Shown: positions 35,087-43,852 of the stretch, in pieces
Numbering within the stretch: the stretch's first letter is position 1
Layout of the letters: each line of letters starts with the position of its first letter
Assembly: GCF_900107965.1 (NCBI RefSeq)
Contig: NZ_FNVU01000024.1
Coordinates: forward strand, 29,247-93,246
Reading direction: 5' to 3'
Origin: Actinacidiphila yanglinensis
GTDB taxonomy: Bacteria; Actinomycetota; Actinomycetes; Streptomycetales; Streptomycetaceae
DNA: 64,000 nucleotides
Made by a program: the position numbers and the translations under genes
The notes under the pieces: model-generated
What the model was told of the DNA's origin: nothing
Database searches by the model: none
The model's input: the letters and a program-made list of their open reading frames with translations, nothing else

Positions 35087-36001
35087 ATGGCGGACCAGCG
35101 GCACAGCGACAGCGGCGGTACCGAGCTGGGGCGGTTCCTGCGCGCCCGGCGGACCCAGCTGACCCCGGCCGAGGTCGGCTTCGCTCCGAGCCCCGGGGTC
35201 CGGCGGACGCCGGGGCTGCGCCGCGAGGAGGTCGCCGCACTGGCGGGAGTGAGCATCGACTACTACACCCGGCTGGAACGCGGCAAGGAGACCCGCCCCA
35301 GCCTGTCCGTGGTCGATGCCCTGGGACGTGCTCTGAAACTGGACACCGACGAGCTGGACCATCTGCAGGACCTGGTGATCCGCGCCGCCCGCCACACCCC
35401 CGAACCGCCGCCCGCCCCCAGCCGCACCGTGAGCCCGCAGGCCAAGCTGCTGCTGGAGAGCCTGCGCCCCCACCCGGCCTACGTCACCAGCCGCACCCTG
35501 GACATCCTCGCGTGCAACCCCGGCGCGCTCGCCCTGTACGCCGGCATCGAGGACTGGCCGGCGAAACAGCGCAACCTCGCCCGCTTCCTGTTCCTCCACC
35601 CCGCGGCCCGCGACCTCTACTCCGACTGGGACACCCAGCTCGCAGGTTGCGTCGCCCGCCTACGCGCCCTGGCCGGCACGGATCCCGACGCCCCCGACCT
35701 GACGGGCCTCGTCGGTGAACTCCTCGTGAAGAGCCCGGACTTCGCGAAACTGTGGGACCGCTACCAGGTCAACCGCAGCCTCCACACCCGCAAGCCCAAG
35801 ACCTTCCACCACCCCCAGGTCGGCGACATCACCCTCCCCTTCCAGGGCATGCAGCTCGAAGGGAGCCCCGGCCAACGGCTGGGCGTCTACGTCACCACCC
35901 CCGGCACCCCCGAGCACGACGCCGTCGTCATCCTCGACATGACCGCACCCCGGCGCGCGCCGCGACCGGCGCAGACAACCCCCGGGGAACCGAAGAAGTA
36001 A
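35087..36001 (+). CDS. XRE family regulator with MmyB-like ligand domain
   Basis: This 304-residue protein has an N-terminal helix-turn-helix (LGRFLRARRTQLTPAEVG... RREEVAALAGVSIDYYTRLERGK, residues 10-80) and the MmyB-type PAS-like domain behind it (residues 110-290, containing PAYVTSRTLDILACNPGALAL and NLARFLFLHPAARDLYSDW). MmyB domains are thought to bind fatty acids or small lipophilic compounds. The ATG at 35087 follows GGAGGAC; earlier in-frame starts give an unrelated extension. It is divergent from the alcohol dehydrogenase and reductase genes, a common arrangement in which the regulator controls them. Confidence 0.92.
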   Translation: MADQRHSDSGGTELGRFLRARRTQLTPAEVGFAPSPGVRRTPGLRREEVAALAGVSIDYYTRLERGKETRPSLSVVDALGRALKLDTDELDHLQDLVIRAARHTPEPPPAPSRTVSPQAKLLLESLRPHPAYVTSRTLDILACNPGALALYAGIEDWPAKQRNLARFLFLHPAARDLYSDWDTQLAGCVARLRALAGTDPDAPDLTGLVGELLVKSPDFAKLWDRYQVNRSLHTRKPKTFHHPQVGDITLPFQGMQLEGSPGQRLGVYVTTPGTPEHDAVVILDMTAPRRAPRPAQTTPGEPKK

Positions 36002-36161
36002 CTCCGCCGTCGGCGCCATCGAGTACACCGTGCCCGTCCGCGAAGCGCATCATCCTCGGTCCGGCCGAACACCTCACCTGAGGATTCTCCGGGCACACGC
36101 CGCTCGCCCGGCGGGATGTACCCGTTCCGCGTGCCGTCTCGTATTTCGGCGGGACCGTGAC

Positions 36162-36794
36162 CTATTTGGCGTCGATGACGACGACGGTCCGACGGATGAA
36201 GGTGTCCTCCACGGCGGAGCGGAGGAGGAAGTCGGCAACGTTCGAGCGAGAGGTCGAGGGGAAGATCGGCAACTTTTCGACGTCTTCCAGTACGACGTCG
36301 GTGTAGCGGGCGCTGCCTCGATCGTTCAATGCTCCGGGGTACTCGAGAGTCCATTTCAGATCACTGGCCCTCAGGAGCACTTCGGACGCGGCTTTGTCTG
36401 CGTAGGTCTTCTTGAGCACGGTGCGGAACAGTGGGCCCACGAGGAACGATGCCTTGGCGAGAGAGTCGCCGACTCCGAACGCAGACACGACAAAGAACCG
36501 GTCCACGCCTGATGTTTTCGCGGATTCGATCACCGCACGGACCATGTCGGTGATCAGCGTCGGGGTTTCGCGGGCGCTTTTCACTCCGAGCGTGCTGATG
36601 ATCGCGTCGCGACCTCGGGCCGCCGTCGCTATGACGGCGGCGTCGGTGACATCGCCGACGACGATTTCAGCGCGCGGATCGACGCCGGCGCCGGCCCTCC
36701 GGACGAGGGCCCTGATCTGATGGCCCTGGTCGAGTGCCTTTTTGACGAAGAGAGCCCCGGTGCGCCCGGTTGCTCCAAGGACAAGAAACTTCAT
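36162..36794 (-). CDS. NmrA-like NAD(P)-binding protein (atypical SDR)
   Basis: This 210-residue protein starts MKFLVLGATGRTGALFVKKAL, the Rossmann GxxGxxG motif of NmrA/SDR_a5 proteins, and continues with VVGDVTDAAVIATAARGRDAIISTLG, RFFVVSAFGVGDS and LKWTLEYPGALND. Such proteins are NAD(P)H-dependent reductases or redox sensors. GGGAG lies 9 bases before the ATG. The 19-bp operator at 36880-36898 lies 86 bases upstream and matches another in front of the hemerythrin gene, tying it to the MarR regulator at 36992. Confidence 0.92.
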   Translation of the reverse strand: MKFLVLGATGRTGALFVKKALDQGHQIRALVRRAGAGVDPRAEIVVGDVTDAAVIATAARGRDAIISTLGVKSARETPTLITDMVRAVIESAKTSGVDRFFVVSAFGVGDSLAKASFLVGPLFRTVLKKTYADKAASEVLLRASDLKWTLEYPGALNDRGSARYTDVVLEDVEKLPIFPSTSRSNVADFLLRSAVEDTFIRRTVVVIDAK

Positions 36795-36879
36795 GACATT
36801 TCGCTCCCTGTACGACGATCGAATCTCGTCGGACCGCCGCCGGCGGCATGCCCGTTCAACGAGGGTTCAATGGGAACGA

Positions 36880-36898
36880 TAGTCAATAGTCCTGACTA
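36880..36898. promoter_or_regulatory. Candidate MarR operator, site 1
   Basis: TAGTCAATAGTCCTGACTA is contained in a 21-bp dyad with perfect 7-bp arms, ATAGTCA and TGACTAT. It lies between the NmrA-like gene (upstream side) and the 3' end of the MarR gene. Site 2 at 37615-37633 has the same length and the same outer bases. Confidence 0.65.
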
Positions 36899-36991
36899 TG
36901 TCAACGAAGCGATGAAGCCTGATCACGCCCACCGGCCCCGGCGGTCGGGGGTCGACGGAAGCCGGGGGTGGGCGGCGCGGCGCGGCCGGGT

Positions 36992-37435
36992 CTACGGCGC
37001 GTAGGGGTCGGTGATCTCGCGGAGCTGGTCCAGGATCTGGTGGAGCAAAGCGAAGTTGCGGGTGCCCAGGTAGGTCTTCCACTCCGCGAGGATCTCGTCG
37101 AGCGCGGCCGCGGCCACCTCGACGGCACGCCGGCCGCGCTCCTCGATCACGATCAACCGGGCGCGGCCGTCCGTGGGGTCGGGGACCCGGCGGACATAGC
37201 CCAGGCGTTCCAGTTGGTCGACCATCACGCCGGCGCTCTGCTTGGTCATTTGCGCCTGGTCAGCGAGGTCGGTGAGGCGTGAACCGTCCGGGGCGATGCG
37301 TTGGAAGACCCGGCACTGGGCGAGGGTCCAATCATCGAACCCGGCATCCTGCAGAGCCCGGAACATCCGGTCCTCGGTGTACCGGTACGGGATGAACAAC
37401 AACACCCCGAGATTCACACGCTGCTCATCGTCCAT
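36992..37435 (-). CDS. MarR family transcriptional regulator
   Basis: This 147-residue MarR protein has its recognition region in RLTDLADQAQMTKQSAGVMVDQLERLGYV and its wing in DPTDGRARLIVIEERGRRAVE. The ATG at 37435 has GGAG-type sequence upstream; longer in-frame starts add sequence unlike the family. It lies between two genes that carry the same 19-bp dyad in their upstream regions, so it probably represses the NmrA-like gene, itself and the hemerythrin gene. The inducing signal may be oxidative or electrophilic, judged from the targets. Confidence 0.92.
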   Translation of the reverse strand: MDDEQRVNLGVLLFIPYRYTEDRMFRALQDAGFDDWTLAQCRVFQRIAPDGSRLTDLADQAQMTKQSAGVMVDQLERLGYVRRVPDPTDGRARLIVIEERGRRAVEVAAAALDEILAEWKTYLGTRNFALLHQILDQLREITDPYAP

Positions 37436-37614
37436 GCCGCACTCGACTCCGTCGCCCATCCGATCCCACGAGCTCCACACCCTACGGCAACCCCGTCCGG
37501 CCAGGTCGTCGCCAGCCCGACCGTGGCGGCGCGCCGCAGCGCTGCGCACGTGGCACACGATCCGCTCCTCTTCACCCTCGCACCCCTGCTGTTGCCATCG
37601 GCATCACGGTCATG

Positions 37615-37633
37615 TAGTAAAGATATCTGACTA
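37615..37633. promoter_or_regulatory. Candidate MarR operator, site 2
   Basis: TAGTAAAGATATCTGACTA is the core of a dyad with 7-bp arms ATGTAGT and ACTACAT. It sits in the divergent region between the MarR gene (start 37435) and the hemerythrin gene (start 37686). It shares the TAGT...TGACTA frame and exact 19-bp length with site 1. Confidence 0.65.
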
Positions 37634-37685
37634 CATCCTCGTACGCGCTATGCGTCATGCAACCAGGACCGGAGATCGGATTCCC

Positions 37686-38390
37686 ATGACATCGCCCAGC
37701 CGACCCGAGACCCCCACGACCGGCGCGCCCGCCTTCAAAGGCCCCAGGACCTGCGACGCGAGCGCGATGCTCGACATCCACCGCGCGCTTCGGCGCTCCT
37801 TCGACGAAGCCGCAGAGCTCGTGGACGGGGTGGCCGAAGGCGACACGAAGCACGCGGCGGCCGTCGCCACGCAACTGAACCTGATCTCGGCCGCGCTCCA
37901 CGCCCACCACGAGGGAGAGGACTCACGACTCTGGGACACGGTCAGCGACCGAGCGCCCGCATGTGTCCTCCATGTGGACCGGATGAAGCGTCAGCACGCC
38001 GGCATGCTGGTGCACCTCACAGACCTCGACCGGGCCCTGCCCGCCTGGCGCACCACCGCGACGAAGGAAGCCGCCGAACCCATCCGCTCCGCGGTCCATG
38101 GCGTCTCGACGGCGATGGCCGAACACTTCCCCGACGAAGAAGCCACCATCGTCCCGGCCATGGAGCATGTGCTCACCCAGCGCGAGGAGAAGTGGTTCGG
38201 CAAGCACGGAAAGGCTGCAACCCCCAAGGGTCAGCTGTGGAACATGCTCGGCGCCATCCTCGCAGCCCAGCCCGACGGGGGCGCCGCATGGTTGAAGAAG
38301 AACATGCCCGGACCCGCTGCGCTGGTATGGCGATGGATCGGCGCCCCGCGCTACGCACGCTTCCGGGCAGCACTGGAAGGCAGCCGCTAG
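37686..38390 (+). CDS. Hemerythrin domain protein
   Basis: This 234-residue cytoplasmic protein has a hemerythrin/HHE four-helix bundle at about residues 15-165. Likely di-iron ligands are His in DIHRALRRSFDE, the HAHHEGEDSRLW cluster, HVDRMKRQHAGML and EHFPDEEATIVPAMEH. Such proteins bind O2 or NO, or scavenge peroxide. The C-terminal 65 residues (from KWFGKHG) include a WLKKNMPGPAALVWRWIG stretch typical of a common actinobacterial subgroup. The ATG at 37686 has only a distant GGAG. Operator site 2 lies upstream, so the MarR regulator probably controls it. Confidence 0.9.
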   Translation: MTSPSRPETPTTGAPAFKGPRTCDASAMLDIHRALRRSFDEAAELVDGVAEGDTKHAAAVATQLNLISAALHAHHEGEDSRLWDTVSDRAPACVLHVDRMKRQHAGMLVHLTDLDRALPAWRTTATKEAAEPIRSAVHGVSTAMAEHFPDEEATIVPAMEHVLTQREEKWFGKHGKAATPKGQLWNMLGAILAAQPDGGAAWLKKNMPGPAALVWRWIGAPRYARFRAALEGSR

Positions 38391-38689
38391 AAACGGCCCT
38401 CGGACCGCACGGCCGGCCGAACTCCCGGCACCAGCCGCCCGGACCGCCCATGAGTCGTGCCCGTCGCCAGCCAGGCCCATGACGCTCACCGCGGGCTCCT
38501 CGCCCTCGGGGATCTCGATGGTGAAGTTCGCTCTTGCCGGGATCGCCACGAGCGAGCGCTGGTCGCCGAAGGTCGGCGGCGGGCAGGGCTTCCGGGGGCA
38601 GCCGGCCCTGTCCGGGGCGGAGACGACCTCTGAGTGCTTGAGTCCGGCTGGGAAGGTGCCCGTCCCCCCGACAAGCGGCAACCACCGCC
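38391..38689. other. Gene-poor 299-bp stretch with a possible coding remnant
   Basis: No complete gene is visible here. On the minus strand a frame within about 38430-38670 reads like protein (for example LVAIPARANFTIEIPEGEEP and AVSVMGLAGDGHDSWAVR) but has no convincing start or ribosome binding site and runs out into noncoding sequence on both sides. It may be the relic of a deleted gene between the hemerythrin gene and the mannoside locus. Confidence 0.3.
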
Positions 38690-39640
38690 TCACCCGTGCA
38701 ACGCGTACTCCGCCGCCCCCAGCAGAGCCGCGTCCTCCCCGTCCTGACGTACCGTCACATCGACTGCGGCCAGCTCGGGACGGCGCGCCGTCAGCCCCGC
38801 GGTGAACGGCGGGCCGAGCTGCTCCCATGCCGCCGTGGCCGAGCCGCCGACCACCAGCGCGCCCGCCTCGAAGGCGGCCAGCCACGGCGCCAGGGCTTCG
38901 CCCAGCGCGCGCAGGGCGTCGTCCATGACGGTCCGGGCGGCGGTGTCGCCCCGCGCGGACCGCTGGGACAGGCCGCGCAGCCCGTCCACCGGGCGACCGG
39001 TGCGGCGGGTGTAGCGGGCGGCGAGGGCCCGCGTCGAGACGGTGTCCTCCAGGGGGCGTCCGTCGATGGTCAGGAGGTCGGCGCGACCCTCGGGCGGGAC
39101 GTCCGGCCCGTCGACGACCGCCCTCCCGCGGTCGAGGAACGCCGAGCCGACGCCGGTGCCCAGCGTGATGGCGGCGAACCGCCGCTCGCGGGGGCGGCCG
39201 GCGAGCCACGCGCCGAGGCCGAACGCGTGGGCGTCGTTGAGGAACCGCATCCGCACGGGCCTGCGCAGCAGGAGCGGCGCGAGCTGCTCGGCGACGGCGA
39301 GCCCGTCGAGCGCGGCGAACTTGCCGACGTCCCGGTAGCGGGCGGTCCCCGTGGCGTAGTCGAAGGGGCCGGGCACGGCGACACCCCAGGTGTCGCGCAG
39401 CGCCCGGGTGTGCAGGGCGGGGGCGGCGAGCACGCCGTTCGCGGCCGCGGCCAGCGCCGCGAGGAAGTCCTCCGGGCCGGTGTCGGGCCGCAGCGGCAGC
39501 CGGTGCCGCGTGCCCTCGATGACGGTGGCCCGCTCCGGGTCGACGGCGGCCGCGGTCACGTGCGATCCGCCGACCTCCAGGACGGGAACGGCCGTGGACG
39601 CGGCGGACGCCGTGAACGCCGTGGATGCGGTCGAGGTCAT
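38690..39640 (-). CDS. ROK family sugar kinase
   Basis: This 316-residue kinase has a low-complexity Thr/Ala N terminus (MTSTASTAFTASAAST) before the ROK fold. The VLEVGGSHVTAAAVD phosphate-1 motif is a variant of DxGGT, with EVGGS. WGVAVPGPFDYATG, the catalytic Asp in FLNDAHAFGLG and AITLGTGVGSAFLDRGR are clear. The usual ROK zinc motif (CxCGxxGC) is absent, as in some actinobacterial members. It ends the LacI-controlled minus-strand unit and would phosphorylate the hexose released by the alpha-mannosidase. Confidence 0.9.
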   Translation of the reverse strand: MTSTASTAFTASAASTAVPVLEVGGSHVTAAAVDPERATVIEGTRHRLPLRPDTGPEDFLAALAAAANGVLAAPALHTRALRDTWGVAVPGPFDYATGTARYRDVGKFAALDGLAVAEQLAPLLLRRPVRMRFLNDAHAFGLGAWLAGRPRERRFAAITLGTGVGSAFLDRGRAVVDGPDVPPEGRADLLTIDGRPLEDTVSTRALAARYTRRTGRPVDGLRGLSQRSARGDTAARTVMDDALRALGEALAPWLAAFEAGALVVGGSATAAWEQLGPPFTAGLTARRPELAAVDVTVRQDGEDAALLGAAEYALHG

Positions 39641-39645
39641 GGCTC

Positions 39646-40668
39646 CTACCGGGGCACCGGGTGGTCGATGAGGGTCGTCGCGATCGTCACGCGGCGCGGG
39701 TGGAGTGGCGCGGTGCTGCGCTGGCGTTCGAACAGCAGCGACGCCGCCGCCCTGCCGACCTCCGCCGCGTCGTAGGACACGACGGTCAGCGGCAGGTGCA
39801 GCATGTCGGCGAGTTCGATGTCGTCGAATCCCGCGAGGGCCACCGGCTCCCCGTCGTCGGGCCGGTCGCGCAGGGCGAGCAACGCGCCGACGGTGTTGCG
39901 GTTGTTCGCCGTGAGCAGCGCGGTCGGGTGGTCGGGCAGCGCGAGCATGGCGCGGGCCGCCTCCCGGGCGAGCGTGCTGTCGCCGCGGTGCCGGCTGACG
40001 TAGCGCTCGTCCACCGCGATGCCGGCCTCCTCCAGCGCCAGCGCGTAGCCGCGGAAGCGCTCCGAGCCCGTCCACAGCGACGGGGGCAGGCCGAGGAAGC
40101 CGATCCGGCGGTGGCCGCGCTCGATCAGCCGGCGGCACGCGGCACGGGTGCCGCCGAAGTCGTCGACGAGCACGCAGTCCACGTCGATGTCCATCGGCGG
40201 GCTGGCCGCGAGCACCACGGGCGTGTCGCGGAGCCGTTCGGCGCCGAGGTGGCTGTGGTCGTGGCTGGCGGGGACGACGACCAGCCCGTCCACGCCGCGC
40301 TCCAGCAGGTCGGTGACGACGTCGCGTTCGACGTCGGGGTCCTCGCTGGTGCTGCCCAGCATGACGCGCGCGCCGTAGCGGACGCACACCTCTTCGACGC
40401 CGACGGCGAGTTGGGAGTAGAAGGGGTTGGCGAGGTTGGTGACGACCAGGCCGATGAGCTCGCTGGGGCCGCCGGTGCGCAGCCCCCTGGCCAGCTTGTT
40501 CGGGCGGTAGCCGAGGGCGGCGACCTCGGCGAGCACCCGCTGCCGGGTGGCCTCGCCGATACCGCGCTGCCCGCGCAGCGCGCGGGAGACCGTCATGGTG
40601 CTGACGCCCAGACGTTCGGCCACGTCCCGCATGGTGAGCGGCGTCACGGGATCGGGTCGGGTGTTCAT
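39646..40668 (-). CDS. LacI family transcriptional regulator
   Basis: This 340-residue repressor has an N-terminal LacI helix-turn-helix (TMRDVAERLGVSTMTVSRALRG, residues 14-35), the hinge YRPNKLARGLRTG and a periplasmic-binding-protein-like effector domain (LIGLVVTNLANPFYSQLAVGVEE onward, ending IATTLIDHPVPR). Its ATG overlaps the stop of the isomerase gene upstream, and the ROK kinase gene follows after 5 bases. The divergent region at 42463-42522 contains palindromes suited to it. The effector is likely mannose, a mannoside or a phosphate ester. Confidence 0.94.
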   Translation of the reverse strand: MNTRPDPVTPLTMRDVAERLGVSTMTVSRALRGQRGIGEATRQRVLAEVAALGYRPNKLARGLRTGGPSELIGLVVTNLANPFYSQLAVGVEEVCVRYGARVMLGSTSEDPDVERDVVTDLLERGVDGLVVVPASHDHSHLGAERLRDTPVVLAASPPMDIDVDCVLVDDFGGTRAACRRLIERGHRRIGFLGLPPSLWTGSERFRGYALALEEAGIAVDERYVSRHRGDSTLAREAARAMLALPDHPTALLTANNRNTVGALLALRDRPDDGEPVALAGFDDIELADMLHLPLTVVSYDAAEVGRAAASLLFERQRSTAPLHPRRVTIATTLIDHPVPR

Positions 40669-42443
40669 ACCACCTGCGCCTTGACCAGGCGAGCCAGGTC
40701 CGGCCCCTGGTTCTGCACGCGGTACGCGGTGACGGCGGCCGGAACCGCGAGGGTCTCCGCACAGTGTACGAAATGGCGGTCGCCCGCGGCCGTTTCGACC
40801 AGGACGCCCTCCCCGTCGACGACGGTCAGCACGTGGAACCGCCCGTCGGTGGTCTGCTCGGCCGCGTGGCCCGGCTCGACGGCGATCCGGCGGACCTCGA
40901 AGAACATGTCCGGCAGGGCGCCGAGGAGTTCCTCCCGCCAGCCGTCCCCGTCGCGCACGGTCCTGGGCCGCTGCACGAGATCGCGGGACACCGCCTCGCC
41001 GCTGCGCCGCGGGTCCAGGTTGCGGAACGCGTGCTCGACGTGCACCGCACGCTGGCGGTCGGCGGCGTCCCGGCGCAGCCAGTCGTAGAAGCGCAGGGAG
41101 TACAGGTACGGGGTGGCGCTGACCTCCAGGACGACGTTGCCCTCGCCGCTGCCGTGCGGGGTTCCGGCCGGGACGAGGTAGAGCTGTCCGGCCCGCGCGG
41201 GGAACGTCTGGACGAACTCCTCGATGTCGAAGGCCTCGCCGTGGGTGTCGGCGGCGTGCGCGTGATGGTGGAAGGCGTCGAGGTCGGCGCCCTCGCGCAG
41301 CCCGAGGAAGACCTTGCTGTGCGTACCCGCCCGCATCAGGTAGTAGCTCTCGTGCTGGGTGTACGGCCAGCCGAAGACGGTGCGCATCTCCTCCGGCTGC
41401 GGATGGCAGTGCACCGAGAGGTTCCCGCCGCCGACGGTGTCGAGGTAGTCGAAGCGGATCGGGAACGAGGTCCCGAACCGCTCGTGGACGTCCTTGCCCA
41501 GCACCTCCACGGGGGCGAGGGCGACGACGAGTTGGAAGGGCACCTCCACGCAGCGCCCCGGGTCGTCGCCGAGCAGGACGCCGCTCTCCGGCGCGATGAG
41601 CTCGTAGCCCAGGGCGGTGTTGGGGGCGTCGGGATTGTGGCCGAGTTCCTCCTGGCCCCAGTGCCCGCCCCACGGGGTGGAGTTGAAGGTGGGCAGGGTG
41701 CGGAAGGGGCGATCGGCGAGCCGGTGGCAGGTGGCGCGCAGCGCCTGGCCGCTGATGGAGGTCGGGGCGACGGTATCGGTAACGTCGACCCAGCGGTCGA
41801 TGCGGGCGGCCGTCGCGTCGCGGTGCCGGTCCTGGAGCGGCCAGTCGATGTAGAACAGGCGGCGCAGGCTCGGCGGTTCGCCGGCCGGCGCTCCGAGGTT
41901 GCGGCCGCGGCCCTTCCCGACGGCCGCCTCCGCGCACCGCTTGGGCAGGTCGGCCCACCACACCTCGTCCACACCGGCGGCCAGGGCGGCGCCGGGCCCG
42001 ACCAGGACGCGCAGCGCAGGGCCGTCCGCCGCCTCGCCGCCGGCCCCCTCCCCTGCCGCGCCGGTCCCGCCGGCCAGCGCGTCCAGGGCCTGCTGGTCCA
42101 TCAGGTCCGCGAGGCTCCCACCGGCGAGTTCGGCGAAGTCCGGGTCGTCGCGCAGTACTTCGGACTCGGTCAGGCGGCGCACGCCGGCCCAGTCCCGGAC
42201 CGCGGTGCGGGCGTCGGCGGTCACCGCGCCGGGGCGGGTGGCGGCGAGTGCGGCTCCGAGGTGCCGGGCGAGGGCGTCCCAGTCGACCGCGGCAGGTCCG
42301 TCGACCGCGAGGACCCGGGTGGCCGGCGCCAACGCGCCCGCCGCGGCGGCCCATCCGGCCAGGACCGTGCCGTCGCACACGGGGTAGCGCGGCGCCGGGT
42401 CGTACTGCGACATCTTCGCTGTGACCTGCGGACGGTCGACCAT
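40665..42443 (-). CDS. Class I mannose-6-phosphate isomerase-like protein with extra N-terminal domain
   Basis: This 592-residue cupin protein is much longer than ordinary ManA (about 390). The first 190 residues (VLAGWAAAAGALAPATRVLAVDGPAAVDWDALARHL...) look like a nucleotide-kinase-type fold lacking a clear P-loop. The PMI-like part follows: TSISGQALRATCHR, FNSTPWGGHWGQEEL and then the metal cupin SVHCHPQPEEMRTVFGW, YLVPAGTPHGSGEGNVVLE. The ATG at 42443 has GGTGAGAG upstream. It heads the minus-strand unit, divergent from the sugar importer, and should connect mannose-6-phosphate to glycolysis. Confidence 0.85.
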   Translation of the reverse strand: MVDRPQVTAKMSQYDPAPRYPVCDGTVLAGWAAAAGALAPATRVLAVDGPAAVDWDALARHLGAALAATRPGAVTADARTAVRDWAGVRRLTESEVLRDDPDFAELAGGSLADLMDQQALDALAGGTGAAGEGAGGEAADGPALRVLVGPGAALAAGVDEVWWADLPKRCAEAAVGKGRGRNLGAPAGEPPSLRRLFYIDWPLQDRHRDATAARIDRWVDVTDTVAPTSISGQALRATCHRLADRPFRTLPTFNSTPWGGHWGQEELGHNPDAPNTALGYELIAPESGVLLGDDPGRCVEVPFQLVVALAPVEVLGKDVHERFGTSFPIRFDYLDTVGGGNLSVHCHPQPEEMRTVFGWPYTQHESYYLMRAGTHSKVFLGLREGADLDAFHHHAHAADTHGEAFDIEEFVQTFPARAGQLYLVPAGTPHGSGEGNVVLEVSATPYLYSLRFYDWLRRDAADRQRAVHVEHAFRNLDPRRSGEAVSRDLVQRPRTVRDGDGWREELLGALPDMFFEVRRIAVEPGHAAEQTTDGRFHVLTVVDGEGVLVETAAGDRHFVHCAETLAVPAAVTAYRVQNQGPDLARLVKAQVV

Positions 42444-42462
42444 GTCTCTCACCTTCACGAGA

Positions 42463-42522
42463 TAACGCCAACGTTAAGTCTTCTCAAACTACGAGCACGC
42501 CTGTACGTTACCGATAACTTAC
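42463..42522. promoter_or_regulatory. Divergent control region with two LacI-type palindromes
   Basis: Between the isomerase gene (start 42443, minus) and the binding-protein gene (start 42554, plus) lie two dyads. One is TAACGCCAACGTTA (42463-42476), with perfect 5-bp arms. The other is GTACGTTACCGATAACTTAC (42503-42522), 7 of 8 arm positions matching around CCGA. Their AT-rich, CG-centred half-sites are the kind bound by LacI-family repressors, so one repressor could silence both directions. Confidence 0.6.
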
Positions 42523-42553
42523 CAGCTCGGTGATTCCGTGACGAGGGGGTTCT

Positions 42554-43852
42554 ATGGGCCTGATCGACCTGTCACGAACGACGAGTCGGCGCGCGCTGCT
42601 GGCTTCGTCGTTCGCCGGGGCCGCCGGTCTCGCGCTCAGTTCATGCGCCCGGGGCACGCTGTCCCGGCCCGCACCCGCCGACGTGCTCTCGCTGTTCAGC
42701 GACAACCCCAGCTGGAACTCCGGATTCCAGGACGCCGGGCGGCAGTTGAGCCGGCTGTCCGGATACCGGCTGGCACCGCAGGGCGTACCGAACGTCAGCA
42801 ACTACCAGCAGATCGTGCGCATGTCGGCGCAGACCGACTCCACCGCGGACCTCATCAAGTGGTGGAACGGGTACCGGCTGCGCGACGTCGCCCGGGCCGG
42901 CATCCTCGCCGACGTGACCGCGGCGTGGGACGAGGCGGACCGCCGCGGCTGGTGCCGCGACCCCGCGCTGCGCGCGTCCTTCACCTCCGACGGCAGGCAG
43001 TACGGCGTGCCGCTGTACAAGTCGTACTACGCCGTCTTCTACAGCAAGCCGCTCTTCGCCCGGCTCGGCGTCGACGTGCCGACGACCTGGCAGGAGTTCC
43101 TGCACATCGTGGACACCGCGCACGCGCGGCACATCACGCCGATCGCGGCGGGCGGCGCGACCAGCTGGGAGTCGTCGATCTGGTTCCAGCAACTGGTCAA
43201 CGGCCTCGACCACGACTTCTACCTCGACCTGACCGCGGGCAAGCGCTCCTACACCGACGTCCCCTGCCGGCAGGCGATGGAGGTGTGGAGCGACCTGTAC
43301 CGGCGCGGGGCGTTCTCCTCGCCGGACGTGTCGGTCAGCGACCTGCCCGGCCGGTTCACCCAGGGCCGTACCGCCATGTGCCTGTACGGCACGTGGAACA
43401 CCGGCGCGCTGCTCGACGCCGGACTCAAGAACGCCGACCTCGGCGCCTTCCTGCTGCCACCACCGCCCGGCGGGAACCGCTCGGTGGTCGTGGAGAGCGG
43501 GGTGCTGGCGGTGTCGGCCAACGCGCACAAGCGGCAGGCCGCCGAGGCCACCGCCCGTGCCTGGCTCGATCCGTCCGTGCAGCGGGCCTGGACGGGGTTC
43601 CTGCGCGACACCTCGGCGGACCCGTCGGTGGTACCGGACGTCGGGGCGGTGCGCGAGGTCGTCGCGCAGGTGCAGAAGGAACACGTCCCGCAGGCGGTGC
43701 GGTACTGGGAGGCCTCACCCCCGGTGCTGATCGAGGGCAACGTGCAGGACCTCAGCGCCTTCATGATCGACCCCACCCCCTCCCAGGCCGCGAAGACGGT
43801 CGCCAGCATGCAGCGCAGAGCCGAGAAGGAGTGGAAGGCGTGGAAGTCCTGA
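42554..43852 (+). CDS. ABC transporter sugar-binding lipoprotein (family 1)
   Basis: This 432-residue binding protein has a twin-arginine-like start (SRTTSRRALLASSFAGAAG) and a lipobox LALSSC (Cys near residue 36). The mature domain follows SBP_bac_1: VLSLFSDNPSWNSGF, DLIKWWNGYRLRDVARAG, GVPLYKSYYAVFYSKPLFARLGV, WFQQLVNG and FTQGRTAMCLYGTWNTG. It is the first gene of the plus-strand unit leading to two permeases and an alpha-mannosidase, so mannose oligosaccharides or mannosides are the likely ligands. No ATPase gene is present; such importers usually share the MsiK-type ATPase. Confidence 0.94.
   Translation: MGLIDLSRTTSRRALLASSFAGAAGLALSSCARGTLSRPAPADVLSLFSDNPSWNSGFQDAGRQLSRLSGYRLAPQGVPNVSNYQQIVRMSAQTDSTADLIKWWNGYRLRDVARAGILADVTAAWDEADRRGWCRDPALRASFTSDGRQYGVPLYKSYYAVFYSKPLFARLGVDVPTTWQEFLHIVDTAHARHITPIAAGGATSWESSIWFQQLVNGLDHDFYLDLTAGKRSYTDVPCRQAMEVWSDLYRRGAFSSPDVSVSDLPGRFTQGRTAMCLYGTWNTGALLDAGLKNADLGAFLLPPPPGGNRSVVVESGVLAVSANAHKRQAAEATARAWLDPSVQRAWTGFLRDTSADPSVVPDVGAVREVVAQVQKEHVPQAVRYWEASPPVLIEGNVQDLSAFMIDPTPSQAAKTVASMQRRAEKEWKAWKS

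Noticed and set aside
38479..38805. Small plus-strand gene after the hemerythrin gene
   Set aside because: There is no ribosome binding site, the composition is Pro/Arg-rich, and it overlaps the 3' end of the ROK kinase gene. The opposite strand looks more like former coding sequence.
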